DNA from: Chloroflexota bacterium
GTDB lineage: Bacteria; Chloroflexota; Anaerolineae; Aggregatilineales; UBA3940
NCBI GenBank assembly: GCA_011051745.1
Contig: DRKO01000135.1
Location: forward strand, 1-7,146
Length of the DNA: 7,146 nt
Direction of reading: 5' to 3'
Below, piece after piece: positions 1 through 5,349 of this stretch; within the stretch, counting starts at the first letter, position 1; each line of letters begins with the position of its first letter. Both the position numbers and the translations under genes were made by a program. The notes below the pieces were generated by a model. It was not told the DNA's origin, did not search any database, and saw only the letters and a list, made by a program, of their open reading frames with translations.

Positions 1-132
1 ACGATCATGACCATTTATAACGAAACAAAGAGCCTGAAGTGGACGGCGGTCGCGACCCTGCTCCCCGTTGTGATGGGGATGGCGACCACTGCTACAATCG
101 TCTGGATCGCGAGGGGGCTTGGCCCGATCTGA
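1..132 (+). CDS. feoB: Probable ferrous iron transporter FeoB, C-terminal end (partial, starts before window)
   Basis: The first 43 codons of the window are open in frame 1 and end in TGA. They encode TIMTIYNETKSLKWTAV, then a hydrophobic segment of about 22 residues and a short polar tail. FeoB proteins end in this way: a short T-I-x-x-E-T-x-S-x-K-W stretch at the membrane face, followed by the last transmembrane helix. FeoB is an inner-membrane, G-protein-linked ferrous iron importer. The GTPase domain and the gate domains lie outside the window, so the assignment rests only on this short end. A clear intrinsic terminator follows 33 bases after the stop, so this is the last gene of its transcript. 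Alternative: the last helix of another polytopic transporter. The next gene is also a metal transporter, which supports FeoB without proving it. Confidence 0.6.
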   Translation, partial: TIMTIYNETKSLKWTAVATLLPVVMGMATTATIVWIARGLGPI

Positions 133-164
133 GGATGTGATCCGCGCGTGGCAAACGAAAGTCG

Positions 165-199
165 AAAGGAGAGATGCAGTGAGAGCATCTCTTCTTTTT
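165..199 (+). terminator. Intrinsic terminator after the feoB-like gene
   Basis: The arms 165-177 and 185-197 pair over 13 base pairs (one G-U), with a 7-base loop. The core is AGAGATGC with GCATCTCT. The 3' arm is itself T-rich and runs into TTCTTTTT, ending at 199. This is a classic Rho-independent structure. It separates the iron transporter transcript from the ZIP gene, which therefore needs its own promoter in 200-235. Confidence 0.8.
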
Positions 200-201
200 G
201 C

Positions 202-225
202 GATACCTAGTAGGATACCTGATAG
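202..225 (+). repeat. Two tandem imperfect 12-base repeats before the ZIP gene
   Basis: GATACCTAGTAG (202-213) is followed directly by GATACCTGATAG (214-225), with 10 of 12 bases identical. The first copy and the junction also contain the small palindrome CCTAGTAGG (206-214). The pair lies between the terminator and the ZIP ribosome binding site, where a promoter or an operator for a metal-responsive regulator would be expected. A weak promoter reading is TTGCGA (198-203) with GATAGA (221-226), spaced 17. The repeat is seen directly; its regulatory role is inferred. Confidence 0.4.
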
Positions 226-235
226 AACAATCAGC

Positions 236-243
236 AGAGGAGG
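236..243 (+). promoter_or_regulatory. Ribosome binding site that fixes the ZIP gene start
   Basis: AGAGGAGG ends 7 bases before the ATG at 251. The frame stays open upstream to an ATG at 119, but that start lies inside the preceding gene and its terminator hairpin. This ribosome binding site decides for 251. Confidence 0.8.
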
Positions 244-250
244 CACACCG

Positions 251-1069
251 ATGGTGATCGAGTACGCACGCGGAATGTCGCCGGTCGTTCAGGCGCTTGC
301 CGCCACGCTCTTCACCTGGGGGGTAACGGCGCTGGGGGCGTCCAGCGTCTTTCTGACGAGGGAAATCAGCCGCCGTGTGCTGGATGCCATGCTGGGCTTC
401 GCCGCCGGTGTGATGATCGCGGCCAGCTACTGGTCGTTGCTTGCGCCTGCGATTGAGATGTCCGCCGATATGGGCGTGCCGGAGTGGTTTCCGGCGGTGG
501 TGGGGTTTCTGCTGGGCGGGGCCTTCCTGCGGGGCATAGACCTGATCCTCCCCCATCTGCATCTGGGCCTCCCGACCGAGCAGGCGGAGGGCCTCAAGAC
601 TCACTGGCGACGTACCATCCTTCTGGTGCTTGCCATCACGCTGCATAACTTCCCGGAAGGTCTGGCGGTCGGGGTGGCGTTCGGGGCGGCGGCTGCCGGG
701 CTGCCCTCGGCGACCGTCGCCGGGGCGGTTGCGCTGGCGATCGGGATCGGGCTACAGAATTTCCCGGAGGGGATCGCGGTGGCGATGCCGTTGCGGCGCG
801 AGGGCGTCTCCCCGGCCAGGAGTTTCTGGTACGGGCAGCTTTCCGCCATTGTCGAGCCGATCGCCGGGGTGCTGGGCGCGGCAGCCGTCCTCATCGCGCG
901 TCCGCTGCTGCCCTATGCGTTGAGCTTCGCTGCCGGTGCAATGATCTTCGTGGTGATCGAAGAGGTGATCCCGACCGCCCACTGCGAGGGCCAGCACACC
1001 GACATCGCCACTATGGGCGCGATGCTCGGTTTCGCGGTGATGATGCTGCTGGACGTTGCGCTGGGGTAG
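251..1069 (+). CDS. ZIP family divalent metal transporter (ZupT/GufA type)
   Basis: This is a 272-residue polytopic membrane protein that probably imports Zn2+, Fe2+ or Mn2+ across the cytoplasmic membrane. About eight hydrophobic helices are visible, matching the family length and topology. Helix 4 carries the signature HNFPEG (His132, Asn133, Glu136). Helix 5 carries QNFPEG (Gln169, Asn170, Glu173). Helix 6 carries Glu202 in IVEP. By spacing these align with the two metal sites of the Bordetella ZIP structure (H177, N178, E181, Q207, D208, E211, E240), except that the helix-5 Asp is Asn here. The loop between helices 3 and 4 has only PHLHLG as a His-containing motif. A late I-E-E-V-I-P motif (from about 236) is also typical of the family. 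The start is set by AGAGGAGG. The gene stands alone after the FeoB terminator. The exact metal cannot be read from sequence. Confidence 0.9.
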   Translation: MVIEYARGMSPVVQALAATLFTWGVTALGASSVFLTREISRRVLDAMLGFAAGVMIAASYWSLLAPAIEMSADMGVPEWFPAVVGFLLGGAFLRGIDLILPHLHLGLPTEQAEGLKTHWRRTILLVLAITLHNFPEGLAVGVAFGAAAAGLPSATVAGAVALAIGIGLQNFPEGIAVAMPLRREGVSPARSFWYGQLSAIVEPIAGVLGAAAVLIARPLLPYALSFAAGAMIFVVIEEVIPTAHCEGQHTDIATMGAMLGFAVMMLLDVALG

Positions 1070-1090
1070 GGCTGGCATCTCCCCCTCAGA

Positions 1091-1121
1091 TTCTACCGAC
1101 CGGTAGATTTTGTGTTACAAT
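1091..1121 (+). promoter_or_regulatory. Candidate promoter of etfB-etfA
   Basis: TACAAT (1116-1121) is a good -10 box, followed by an A/T-rich stretch. The -35 region (TTCTAC, 1091-1096, spacing 19) is poor, as expected for a regulated promoter whose -35 is covered by the inverted repeat at 1092-1107. Transcription would begin near 1128, giving a leader of about 63 bases that contains a small hairpin (GCATA with TATGC, 1157-1171). Confidence 0.45.
1092..1107. promoter_or_regulatory. Inverted repeat, possible TetR-type operator of the etf operon
   Basis: The arms TCTACC (1092-1097) and GGTAGA (1102-1107) flank GACC. The sequence contains TACCGACCGGT, which resembles the ACCGACCGGT core known from operators of some TetR-family repressors of fatty acid and acyl-CoA metabolism. 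It overlaps the region where the -35 element would lie for the -10 box at 1116-1121, a good position for a repressor. Alternative: a weak terminator for the ZIP gene, since the 6-bp stem is followed by TTTTGTGTT. The repeat is seen directly; the regulator is inferred. Confidence 0.4.
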
Positions 1122-1175
1122 AAACAGCAGAGTAATGCTCTCTCTTCAAGGCAATTGCATAAGCCATATGCAGAA

Positions 1176-1183
1176 AGGGAGGT
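1176..1183 (+). promoter_or_regulatory. Ribosome binding site that selects a TTG start for etfB
   Basis: AGGGAGGT ends 7 bases before TTG at 1191. The frame is open further upstream to a TTG at 1110, but that codon overlaps the -10 box. The extra residues (CYNKQQ and onward) also do not resemble any ETF beta N-terminus, whereas translation from 1191 gives the expected (M)RVVVCTKETPDTA. Confidence 0.8.
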
Positions 1184-1190
1184 AGCCGCC

Positions 1191-1976
1191 TTGCGAGTAG
1201 TCGTGTGTACCAAAGAGACGCCGGATACGGCTGCTAAGGTCGAAGTGGACGCGGACGGCAACGTCACCTGGGGAGATGCGCCGCTGGTGATCAACCCCTG
1301 GGATGAGTACGCCGTCGAGGAGGCGATCCTGCTCAAGGATCGTGGCGTGACAACCTCTACCGTCCTGGGCGTGGGAACGGAGACCACAAAAGAGGCCCTC
1401 AAGCATGCCCTTGCGATGGGCTGCGACGAGGCCGTGCTGGTCTCGGATGAAGCCTTTGAGGGCGCGGATACGCTCGTCGTGTCGCATGCGCTGGCGCAGG
1501 CCATCAAGAAGATGGATGAGGTGGGGCTGGTGCTGTTCGGCAGAGAGACGACCGACGGCGGCTCCGGGCAGGTTCCGGTTCAGGTGGGGCGCTGGCTGGG
1601 CTGGAACACGCTCACCTTCGTCTCAAAGATCGTCGAAATTGACTTTGAGGCCGGGACGATCAAAGTCGAGCGCCTGCTTGAGGAAGGCAAGGAGATCGTC
1701 GAGGGCAGGCTTCCGGCGGTCGTGAGCGTGGTCAAGGGCATCAACGAGCCGCGCTATCCCTCGTTTATGGGCATCCGCAAGGCCTCACGGGCCGAGATAC
1801 CGGTCTGGAGCGCGGCGGAGATCGGCTTTGACGAGTCGCTGAAGCCGAAGGTCACCTGGCCGGAAATCTATGCCCTGCCACCGCGTGAGGGCGAATGTGA
1901 GATCATCGAAGCGGAGACCGCCGAGGAGGCGGCGGCCATTCTGGCCGACAGGCTGATCGCGGAAAAGGTGGTGTAG
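1191..1976 (+). CDS. etfB: Electron transfer flavoprotein subunit beta (EtfB/FixA family)
   Basis: This is a 261-residue soluble protein, the usual length for EtfB, and the partner of the EtfA encoded next. The heterodimer carries electrons from flavin dehydrogenases such as acyl-CoA dehydrogenases to ETF:quinone oxidoreductase or another acceptor. The N-terminus KETPDTA is typical. N35-PWDEYAVEEA is the conserved block following the first strands. GRETTDGGSGQVP (117-129) is the nucleotide-binding loop, holding AMP in classical ETF and FAD in bifurcating ETF. Residues 159-179 fit the ETF beta family signature, with Arg161, the acidic Glu164-Glu165, Glu168, Pro175 and Ser179. The C-terminal helix AEEAAAILADRL is the arm that wraps the alpha subunit. 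It is translated from TTG behind a strong ribosome binding site. Only two bases separate it from etfA. Confidence 0.95.
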   Translation: MRVVVCTKETPDTAAKVEVDADGNVTWGDAPLVINPWDEYAVEEAILLKDRGVTTSTVLGVGTETTKEALKHALAMGCDEAVLVSDEAFEGADTLVVSHALAQAIKKMDEVGLVLFGRETTDGGSGQVPVQVGRWLGWNTLTFVSKIVEIDFEAGTIKVERLLEEGKEIVEGRLPAVVSVVKGINEPRYPSFMGIRKASRAEIPVWSAAEIGFDESLKPKVTWPEIYALPPREGECEIIEAETAEEAAAILADRLIAEKVV

Positions 1977-1978
1977 CC

Positions 1979-2962
1979 ATGAGCGGTGTATGGGTCTGGG
2001 TTGAACAGCACGACGGACAGGCCGCCAGCGTTTCGTGGGAGGCGGTCGGGCTGGCCCGCACTCTGGCCGACGGGCTGGGCGAGCCGGTGACGGCCCTCGT
2101 CTTCGGGATGAACGCGGCGGCGCTCGCTCAGGAAGCCATCCAGCGCGGGGCGGATAACGCCCTCGTCTGCGAGGATGAGACGCTGGCCGCGTTCCGGCTT
2201 GAGCCTTACGCCTCGCTGCTCAGCGGGCTGGCGCAGGAGCGGCAGCCGGACGTGATCCTGGCCGGGGCCACAACGCGCGGCAGCGACATCATGGGCGCGG
2301 CGGCGGTGGACCTGAAGGCCGGATTGATCGCGGGGGCCGTCGGCGCGGAGCTGAGCGACGGGCGCATCGTGGCGACCGTGCCTGTCTACTCCGGCAAGCT
2401 CATGTCAAAGGTCACCATCCCGGAGGGCAGCCCTCAGATGCTCACCATCCGCAACCGCGCCTTCGCCGCTCTGGAGCCGGACGCAGGCCGCAGCGGTGAG
2501 GTCGAGACGGTGGCCCCCGTCCTCCCGGAAGATGAGATCATGAGCAAGGTCGTTGGCTTTGAGGCCGCCGAGGGCGAGATCAGCCTGACCGACGCGGCGA
2601 TCATCGTCTCCGGCGGGCGGGGCGTCGGCGGGCCGGAGGGCTTCGAGCCGTTGCAGGAGCTATGCGACGTGCTCGGCGCGGCGCTGGGGGCCAGCCGTGC
2701 CGCCGTTGATGCGGGCTGGATATCGTATGAGCATCAGGTCGGGCAGACCGGTAAAACCGTCTCCCCCGATCTTTACATCGCCTGCGGGATCAGCGGCGCG
2801 GTGCAGCATCAGGCCGGTATGCGCACCAGCAAGGTGATCGTTGCCATTAACAAAGACCCCGAAGCGCCGATCTTCAAGCTGGCCCATTACGGCGTTGTGG
2901 ACGACCTGTTCAAGGTGGTTCCGGCGCTGACTCAGGCGTTCCGGGAGCGCCTCGGTAAATAG
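1979..2962 (+). CDS. etfA: Electron transfer flavoprotein subunit alpha (EtfA/FixB family)
   Basis: This is a 327-residue protein, full length for EtfA, which supplies the FAD-binding domain of the ETF heterodimer. The N-terminal half (1-190) is the beta-like domain without a nucleotide loop. The FAD domain follows, with SGGRG (211-215), SR (239-240), QVGQTG (253-258), and LYIACGISGAVQH (265-277), which fits the EtfA family signature. Next comes VAINKDPEAPIF (288-299). Ser239, Arg240, Thr257 and His277 line up with human ETF alpha S248, R249, T266 and H286, all at the flavin. One oddity is LAHYGVVDDL (301-310), where most EtfA have A-D-Y/F-G-I-V. No ferredoxin insertion is seen. The ribosome binding site AAGGTGG (1965-1971) lies inside the end of etfB, so the pair is translationally linked. 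No dehydrogenase or ETF-quinone oxidoreductase gene is adjacent. Confidence 0.96.
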   Translation: MSGVWVWVEQHDGQAASVSWEAVGLARTLADGLGEPVTALVFGMNAAALAQEAIQRGADNALVCEDETLAAFRLEPYASLLSGLAQERQPDVILAGATTRGSDIMGAAAVDLKAGLIAGAVGAELSDGRIVATVPVYSGKLMSKVTIPEGSPQMLTIRNRAFAALEPDAGRSGEVETVAPVLPEDEIMSKVVGFEAAEGEISLTDAAIIVSGGRGVGGPEGFEPLQELCDVLGAALGASRAAVDAGWISYEHQVGQTGKTVSPDLYIACGISGAVQHQAGMRTSKVIVAINKDPEAPIFKLAHYGVVDDLFKVVPALTQAFRERLGK

Positions 2963-2974
2963 TGCGTTCCTCTG

Positions 2975-3017
2975 AAAAAGCAAAACGGGGCAGGGGGGTA
3001 TTCCCGCTGCCCCGTTT
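2975..3017. terminator. Bidirectional intrinsic terminator between etfA and the epimerase
   Basis: The arms 2983-2993 (AAACGGGGCAG) and 3007-3017 (CTGCCCCGTTT) pair perfectly over 11 bases, with a 13-base loop. Read on the minus strand the hairpin is followed by TTTTGCTTTTT (complement of 2975-2985), a strong terminator for the epimerase transcript. Read on the plus strand it is followed by GTTTGAGTTTCTC, a weaker tail that can end the etf transcript. Its place between two convergent genes, 20 bases after the etfA stop and 12 bases from the epimerase stop, fits dual use. Confidence 0.85.
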
Positions 3018-3029
3018 GAGTTTCTCCCG

Positions 3030-4076
3030 TTAGAAGAACAGCTTCGCGATCCGCAGAATTCCCTGGCTCCAGGGGACACGGTGCGAAACGCCGGTCTGGT
3101 TCTCGAACTGGTCGAGGTTGTCCAGATACCACTGGTAGTTTCGGATCAGCGCCTCCCGGTTCGAGTATTTGGGCGTGAAGCCCAGCACCCGCTCCGCCTT
3201 CTCAATGGAAACGAACGATTCCTTGTCCACTGTCTCATATACCCACTTATAGAGCGGGGAGAGACCGAGCGCTTCCAGAATGCGCAGTATGAAGATCGCC
3301 GGGCCAGCCGGAATCGAGATCACGCGCTTGCCATGTCCGGCGTAGTCGAGCACGGCCTGAAAATCGGTGCGGGGCGTGCCGAACTCCTTCGCGCCGATGT
3401 TGAACGTGTCGTTGGTGATCTCGCAGTCGAGCGTGGCGGCCAGATAGATCGCCTCGCACAGGTCTTCCACGTCGAGGTACTGGTACAGGTTGTCGCCTTT
3501 GCCGAGGATCGGCCAGTTGTGGCCCGTTCTGGCCCAGTCGTAGAGCATGGCGAATACCCCCAGCCGCTCCGGCCCGATGAAGGACTTGGGCCGCAGAATG
3601 GGGATGCACATCCCTTTTTCGCGATACTCCAGGCAGACTTCTTCGGCCTTCACTTTGGCCTCACCGTAAGGCCCGACGCCGTCCAGCCTGTCATCTTCGT
3701 AGAGGGGATGATGATCGGGGATGCCGTAGACGGCTGTCGAGGAGATGTGGATCACCCGATCCACCCTGTGCTCCAGCGCCGACTGAAGCACGGTGCGCGT
3801 CCCCTCGATGTCGGTCGAGAAGATGTCCTCCGGCTTGTAGAGGGGCAACGCCGCCGCAGCATGCACCACGATGTCAATCCCCTCCATCGCCCTGTCCACG
3901 TCCTCGCGGTTGCGGATGTCGCCGGTGATCACGGTCACCCGGTCGCGTTCTGGATAGTCGAACTCGGCGATGTCCAGCGACGTGACGGGATGGCCTTTTT
4001 CGAGCAGGTAGCGGATCAGGTTGATGCCCAGGAAACCGGCTCCGCCGGTGATCAGAAAAGCTTGTTTCTCTGCCAT
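3030..4076 (-). CDS. NAD-dependent epimerase/dehydratase, extended SDR family
   Basis: This is a 348-residue soluble oxidoreductase of the nucleotide-sugar epimerase/dehydratase type (WcaG-like). The N-terminal Rossmann fold has the glycine motif TGGAGFLG (10-17). Asp35 at the end of the second strand favours NAD over NADP, and TGDIRN (51-56) contacts the adenine. The active site shows ISSTAVYG (111-118) with Ser113 or Thr114, and the catalytic pair Tyr137-x3-Lys141 (YGEAK). LRPKSFIGP (161-169) and YQYLDVEDLCEAI (198-210) are the usual substrate-side motifs of this family. The substrate cannot be read from sequence; a nucleotide sugar is likely, and a sterol- or hydroxysteroid-dehydrogenase-like role is less likely. 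The ATG has only a weak ribosome binding site (GAGG, 3 bases away), and no better in-frame start exists. It lies 150 bases downstream of the kinase gene on the same strand and ends at the shared terminator. Confidence 0.9.
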   Translation of the reverse strand: MAEKQAFLITGGAGFLGINLIRYLLEKGHPVTSLDIAEFDYPERDRVTVITGDIRNREDVDRAMEGIDIVVHAAAALPLYKPEDIFSTDIEGTRTVLQSALEHRVDRVIHISSTAVYGIPDHHPLYEDDRLDGVGPYGEAKVKAEEVCLEYREKGMCIPILRPKSFIGPERLGVFAMLYDWARTGHNWPILGKGDNLYQYLDVEDLCEAIYLAATLDCEITNDTFNIGAKEFGTPRTDFQAVLDYAGHGKRVISIPAGPAIFILRILEALGLSPLYKWVYETVDKESFVSIEKAERVLGFTPKYSNREALIRNYQWYLDNLDQFENQTGVSHRVPWSQGILRIAKLFF

Positions 4077-4226
4077 AAGCCTCGCGTAAGGCGGGCCTCG
4101 TGCGCCTGTTGATCCGCCGGGGCCCGCGCTCTCCTTTCTCGTGTCTGTCAGGATCAGTTAGTGGTTGCGGCGCAGGCCTCCTGCGCTCGGATCGGCTGCC
4201 GGGGCCTGCTTCAAACGGCCTTAAGT
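4077..4226 (-). other. Gap between kinase and epimerase genes, with a small hairpin
   Basis: This 150-base stretch separates two genes of the same direction. It holds a perfect 7-bp hairpin (GCGCAGG 4170-4176, loop CCT, CCTGCGC 4180-4186) without a T-run on either strand, so it is not an intrinsic terminator. On the minus strand AGAAAGGAGAG (4130-4140) looks like a strong ribosome binding site, but no start codon follows at a usable distance. I see no convincing -35/-10 pair and no credible small gene. Whether the epimerase is read from the upstream operon or has its own promoter is open. Confidence 0.5.
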
Positions 4227-4874
4227 TTACCGCATCTGGGGCGGGGAGGGGTTACGATTCTGTGGCGGTGGGCCGGGGAAGGGCCGCCTGACCTCCCTGA
4301 GGATCGCTTCCAGCGCGGGGATCAGGTCCTGCGTGGTGTCCACCCTGATGTGCTGGTGAGCGATCCGCTCCTGCCGGGGAGCCAGCTTTTTGTATACCTC
4401 CCAGTCTGCCTCTGAGTCGCCGGGCGCTTTCGGAGCGCCTCGCCGCTCGGCCAGCCGCAGCCAGATCACCGGCTCCGGCGCGACGGTCAGCACCGTGATC
4501 GGGCGTGCCCCTGCGTCGAGCGCCAGCCTGCGCAGGCCGGCCCGCCGCCGTTCGCTCAGGTTCACCGCGTCGTAGACCACATCGCGCCGCTCGCGCAGCA
4601 GCCGCCACAGCAGGGCATCCACCGCCTCGTAGACGGTGCGGTTCTCGGCGGGGGAGTAGGTGGGGTTCTCGAACAGGGCGGCCCGCACCGGATCGCTCCC
4701 CACCAGCGTAAAGGGGGCCCGCTCACAGAGCAGGCGTGCCAGATGGGTTTTCCCGCTGCCCGGCAGGCCGGTCATGATGACCAGCGCCGGGGGACGGTGC
4801 GGCGGAACGGGTGGGGAGAGCGACAGCCCGGCGTAGAGTTTTTCGAGCGGGTCCGGGTCGGGGGACTGCCTCAC
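4227..4874 (-). CDS. P-loop predicted kinase (AAA/zeta-like ATP-binding protein)
   Basis: This 215-residue protein probably phosphorylates a small molecule or nucleic acid end using ATP. The Walker A motif GLPGSGKT is at 36-43. GSDPVRAALF (59-68) has the Asp/Arg pair used for substrate binding in the predicted-kinase families COG0645/COG4639 and in zeta toxins. VVYDAVNL (99-106) is the Walker B-like strand with Asp102, and the Arg-rich region 137-170, including RRGAPK, looks like the lid. It has a proline-rich N-terminal leader (about 20-30) and a proline-rich C-terminal tail (198-213). The GTG start overlaps the TGA of trmO (GTGA), so translation is coupled to the tRNA methyltransferase. No antitoxin-like small gene lies beside it, which argues against a zeta toxin. 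The substrate is unknown. Confidence 0.8.
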   Translation of the reverse strand: MRQSPDPDPLEKLYAGLSLSPPVPPHRPPALVIMTGLPGSGKTHLARLLCERAPFTLVGSDPVRAALFENPTYSPAENRTVYEAVDALLWRLLRERRDVVYDAVNLSERRRAGLRRLALDAGARPITVLTVAPEPVIWLRLAERRGAPKAPGDSEADWEVYKKLAPRQERIAHQHIRVDTTQDLIPALEAILREVRRPFPGPPPQNRNPSPPQMR

Positions 4875-5344
4875 TCGTAGCGTGCCTCCCAGGGACGCTC
4901 TTCCTCCTGACCTTTCAGCCAGCCGGTGCGCGTTGCGGTGTGGTGGTCAAACTGCGGGACGTAGGGTTTGATGTCCAGCAGGGGCGTGCCGTCCAGCACG
5001 TCCACGCCCCGGATATGCAGCGTTGCCCCCTCACGGCTTACCAGTTCGACGACCGAAAGGCCGATCGGGTTGGGGCGGGCCGGATGACGGGTGGCGAAAA
5101 TCCCGTGTGGCGCATCGTCGAGGAAAGGCCGGACGGTGAGCGCCGGATGTTCTATCCGGTCGAACACATAGATCAGGATGAGATGTGAGAAGCCCTCGAT
5201 GTCCTTCAGCCCTTCAGCGTAAGCCTCGAAGACCTCGACGCGCCCTTCGGCCTCTGAGCGGGCCGACTGGATCGGCATCCCCTCGCGCTCGGTGAAGGGT
5301 GAGCGGATCACGCCGATAGGCCTGAACACGAAAGGCCCGGCCAT
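4871..5344 (-). CDS. trmO: tRNA (t6A37) N6-methyltransferase TrmO (TsaA/YaeB family)
   Basis: This is a 157-residue protein of the TsaA/TrmO beta-barrel family. It uses S-adenosylmethionine to methylate N6-threonylcarbamoyladenosine at position 37 of ACY-decoding tRNA-Thr, giving m6t6A. The N-terminus has IGVIRSPFTEREGMPIQ (10-26), and the family hallmark GIFATRHPARPNPIGLS (81-97) is intact. It is followed by LDIKPYVPQFD (123-133) and a C-terminal RTGWL (139-143). The length matches the short form, with no C-terminal extension as in E. coli. The start at 5344 is set by GGAGGAGGT (complement of 5352-5360), 7 bases upstream. The frame is open as far as 5758, but that part lies over the upstream membrane gene. 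It begins 5 bases after the membrane gene stop and overlaps the kinase start by 4 bases, so it is the middle gene of a tight operon. Confidence 0.92.
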   Translation of the reverse strand: MAGPFVFRPIGVIRSPFTEREGMPIQSARSEAEGRVEVFEAYAEGLKDIEGFSHLILIYVFDRIEHPALTVRPFLDDAPHGIFATRHPARPNPIGLSVVELVSREGATLHIRGVDVLDGTPLLDIKPYVPQFDHHTATRTGWLKGQEEERPWEARYE

Positions 5345-5349
5345 CGCGG

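Noticed and set aside
119..250. Upstream extension of the ZIP protein by 44 residues
   Set aside because: It overlaps the previous gene and the terminator hairpin, and the strong ribosome binding site supports 251.
92..646. Open frame of 184 codons on the minus strand
   Set aside because: It runs antisense through the FeoB end, the terminator and the ZIP gene, with a basic, repetitive composition typical of a shadow frame.
1110..1190. Upstream extension of EtfB by 27 residues
   Set aside because: It begins over the -10 box, and the added residues do not match EtfB. TTG at 1191 has the proper ribosome binding site.
3081..4112. Long open frame of 343 codons on the plus strand
   Set aside because: It is fully antisense to the epimerase, which has intact catalytic motifs. 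The antisense product has no recognisable motif, and its openness follows from GC-rich codon use.
4170..4186. Hairpin as a terminator after the kinase gene
   Set aside because: No T-run follows on either strand, so it is kept only as a structural note.
4227..4874. Zeta toxin-antitoxin module
   Set aside because: The P-loop protein is similar in class, but there is no small antitoxin gene next to it. Its neighbours are trmO and an epimerase.
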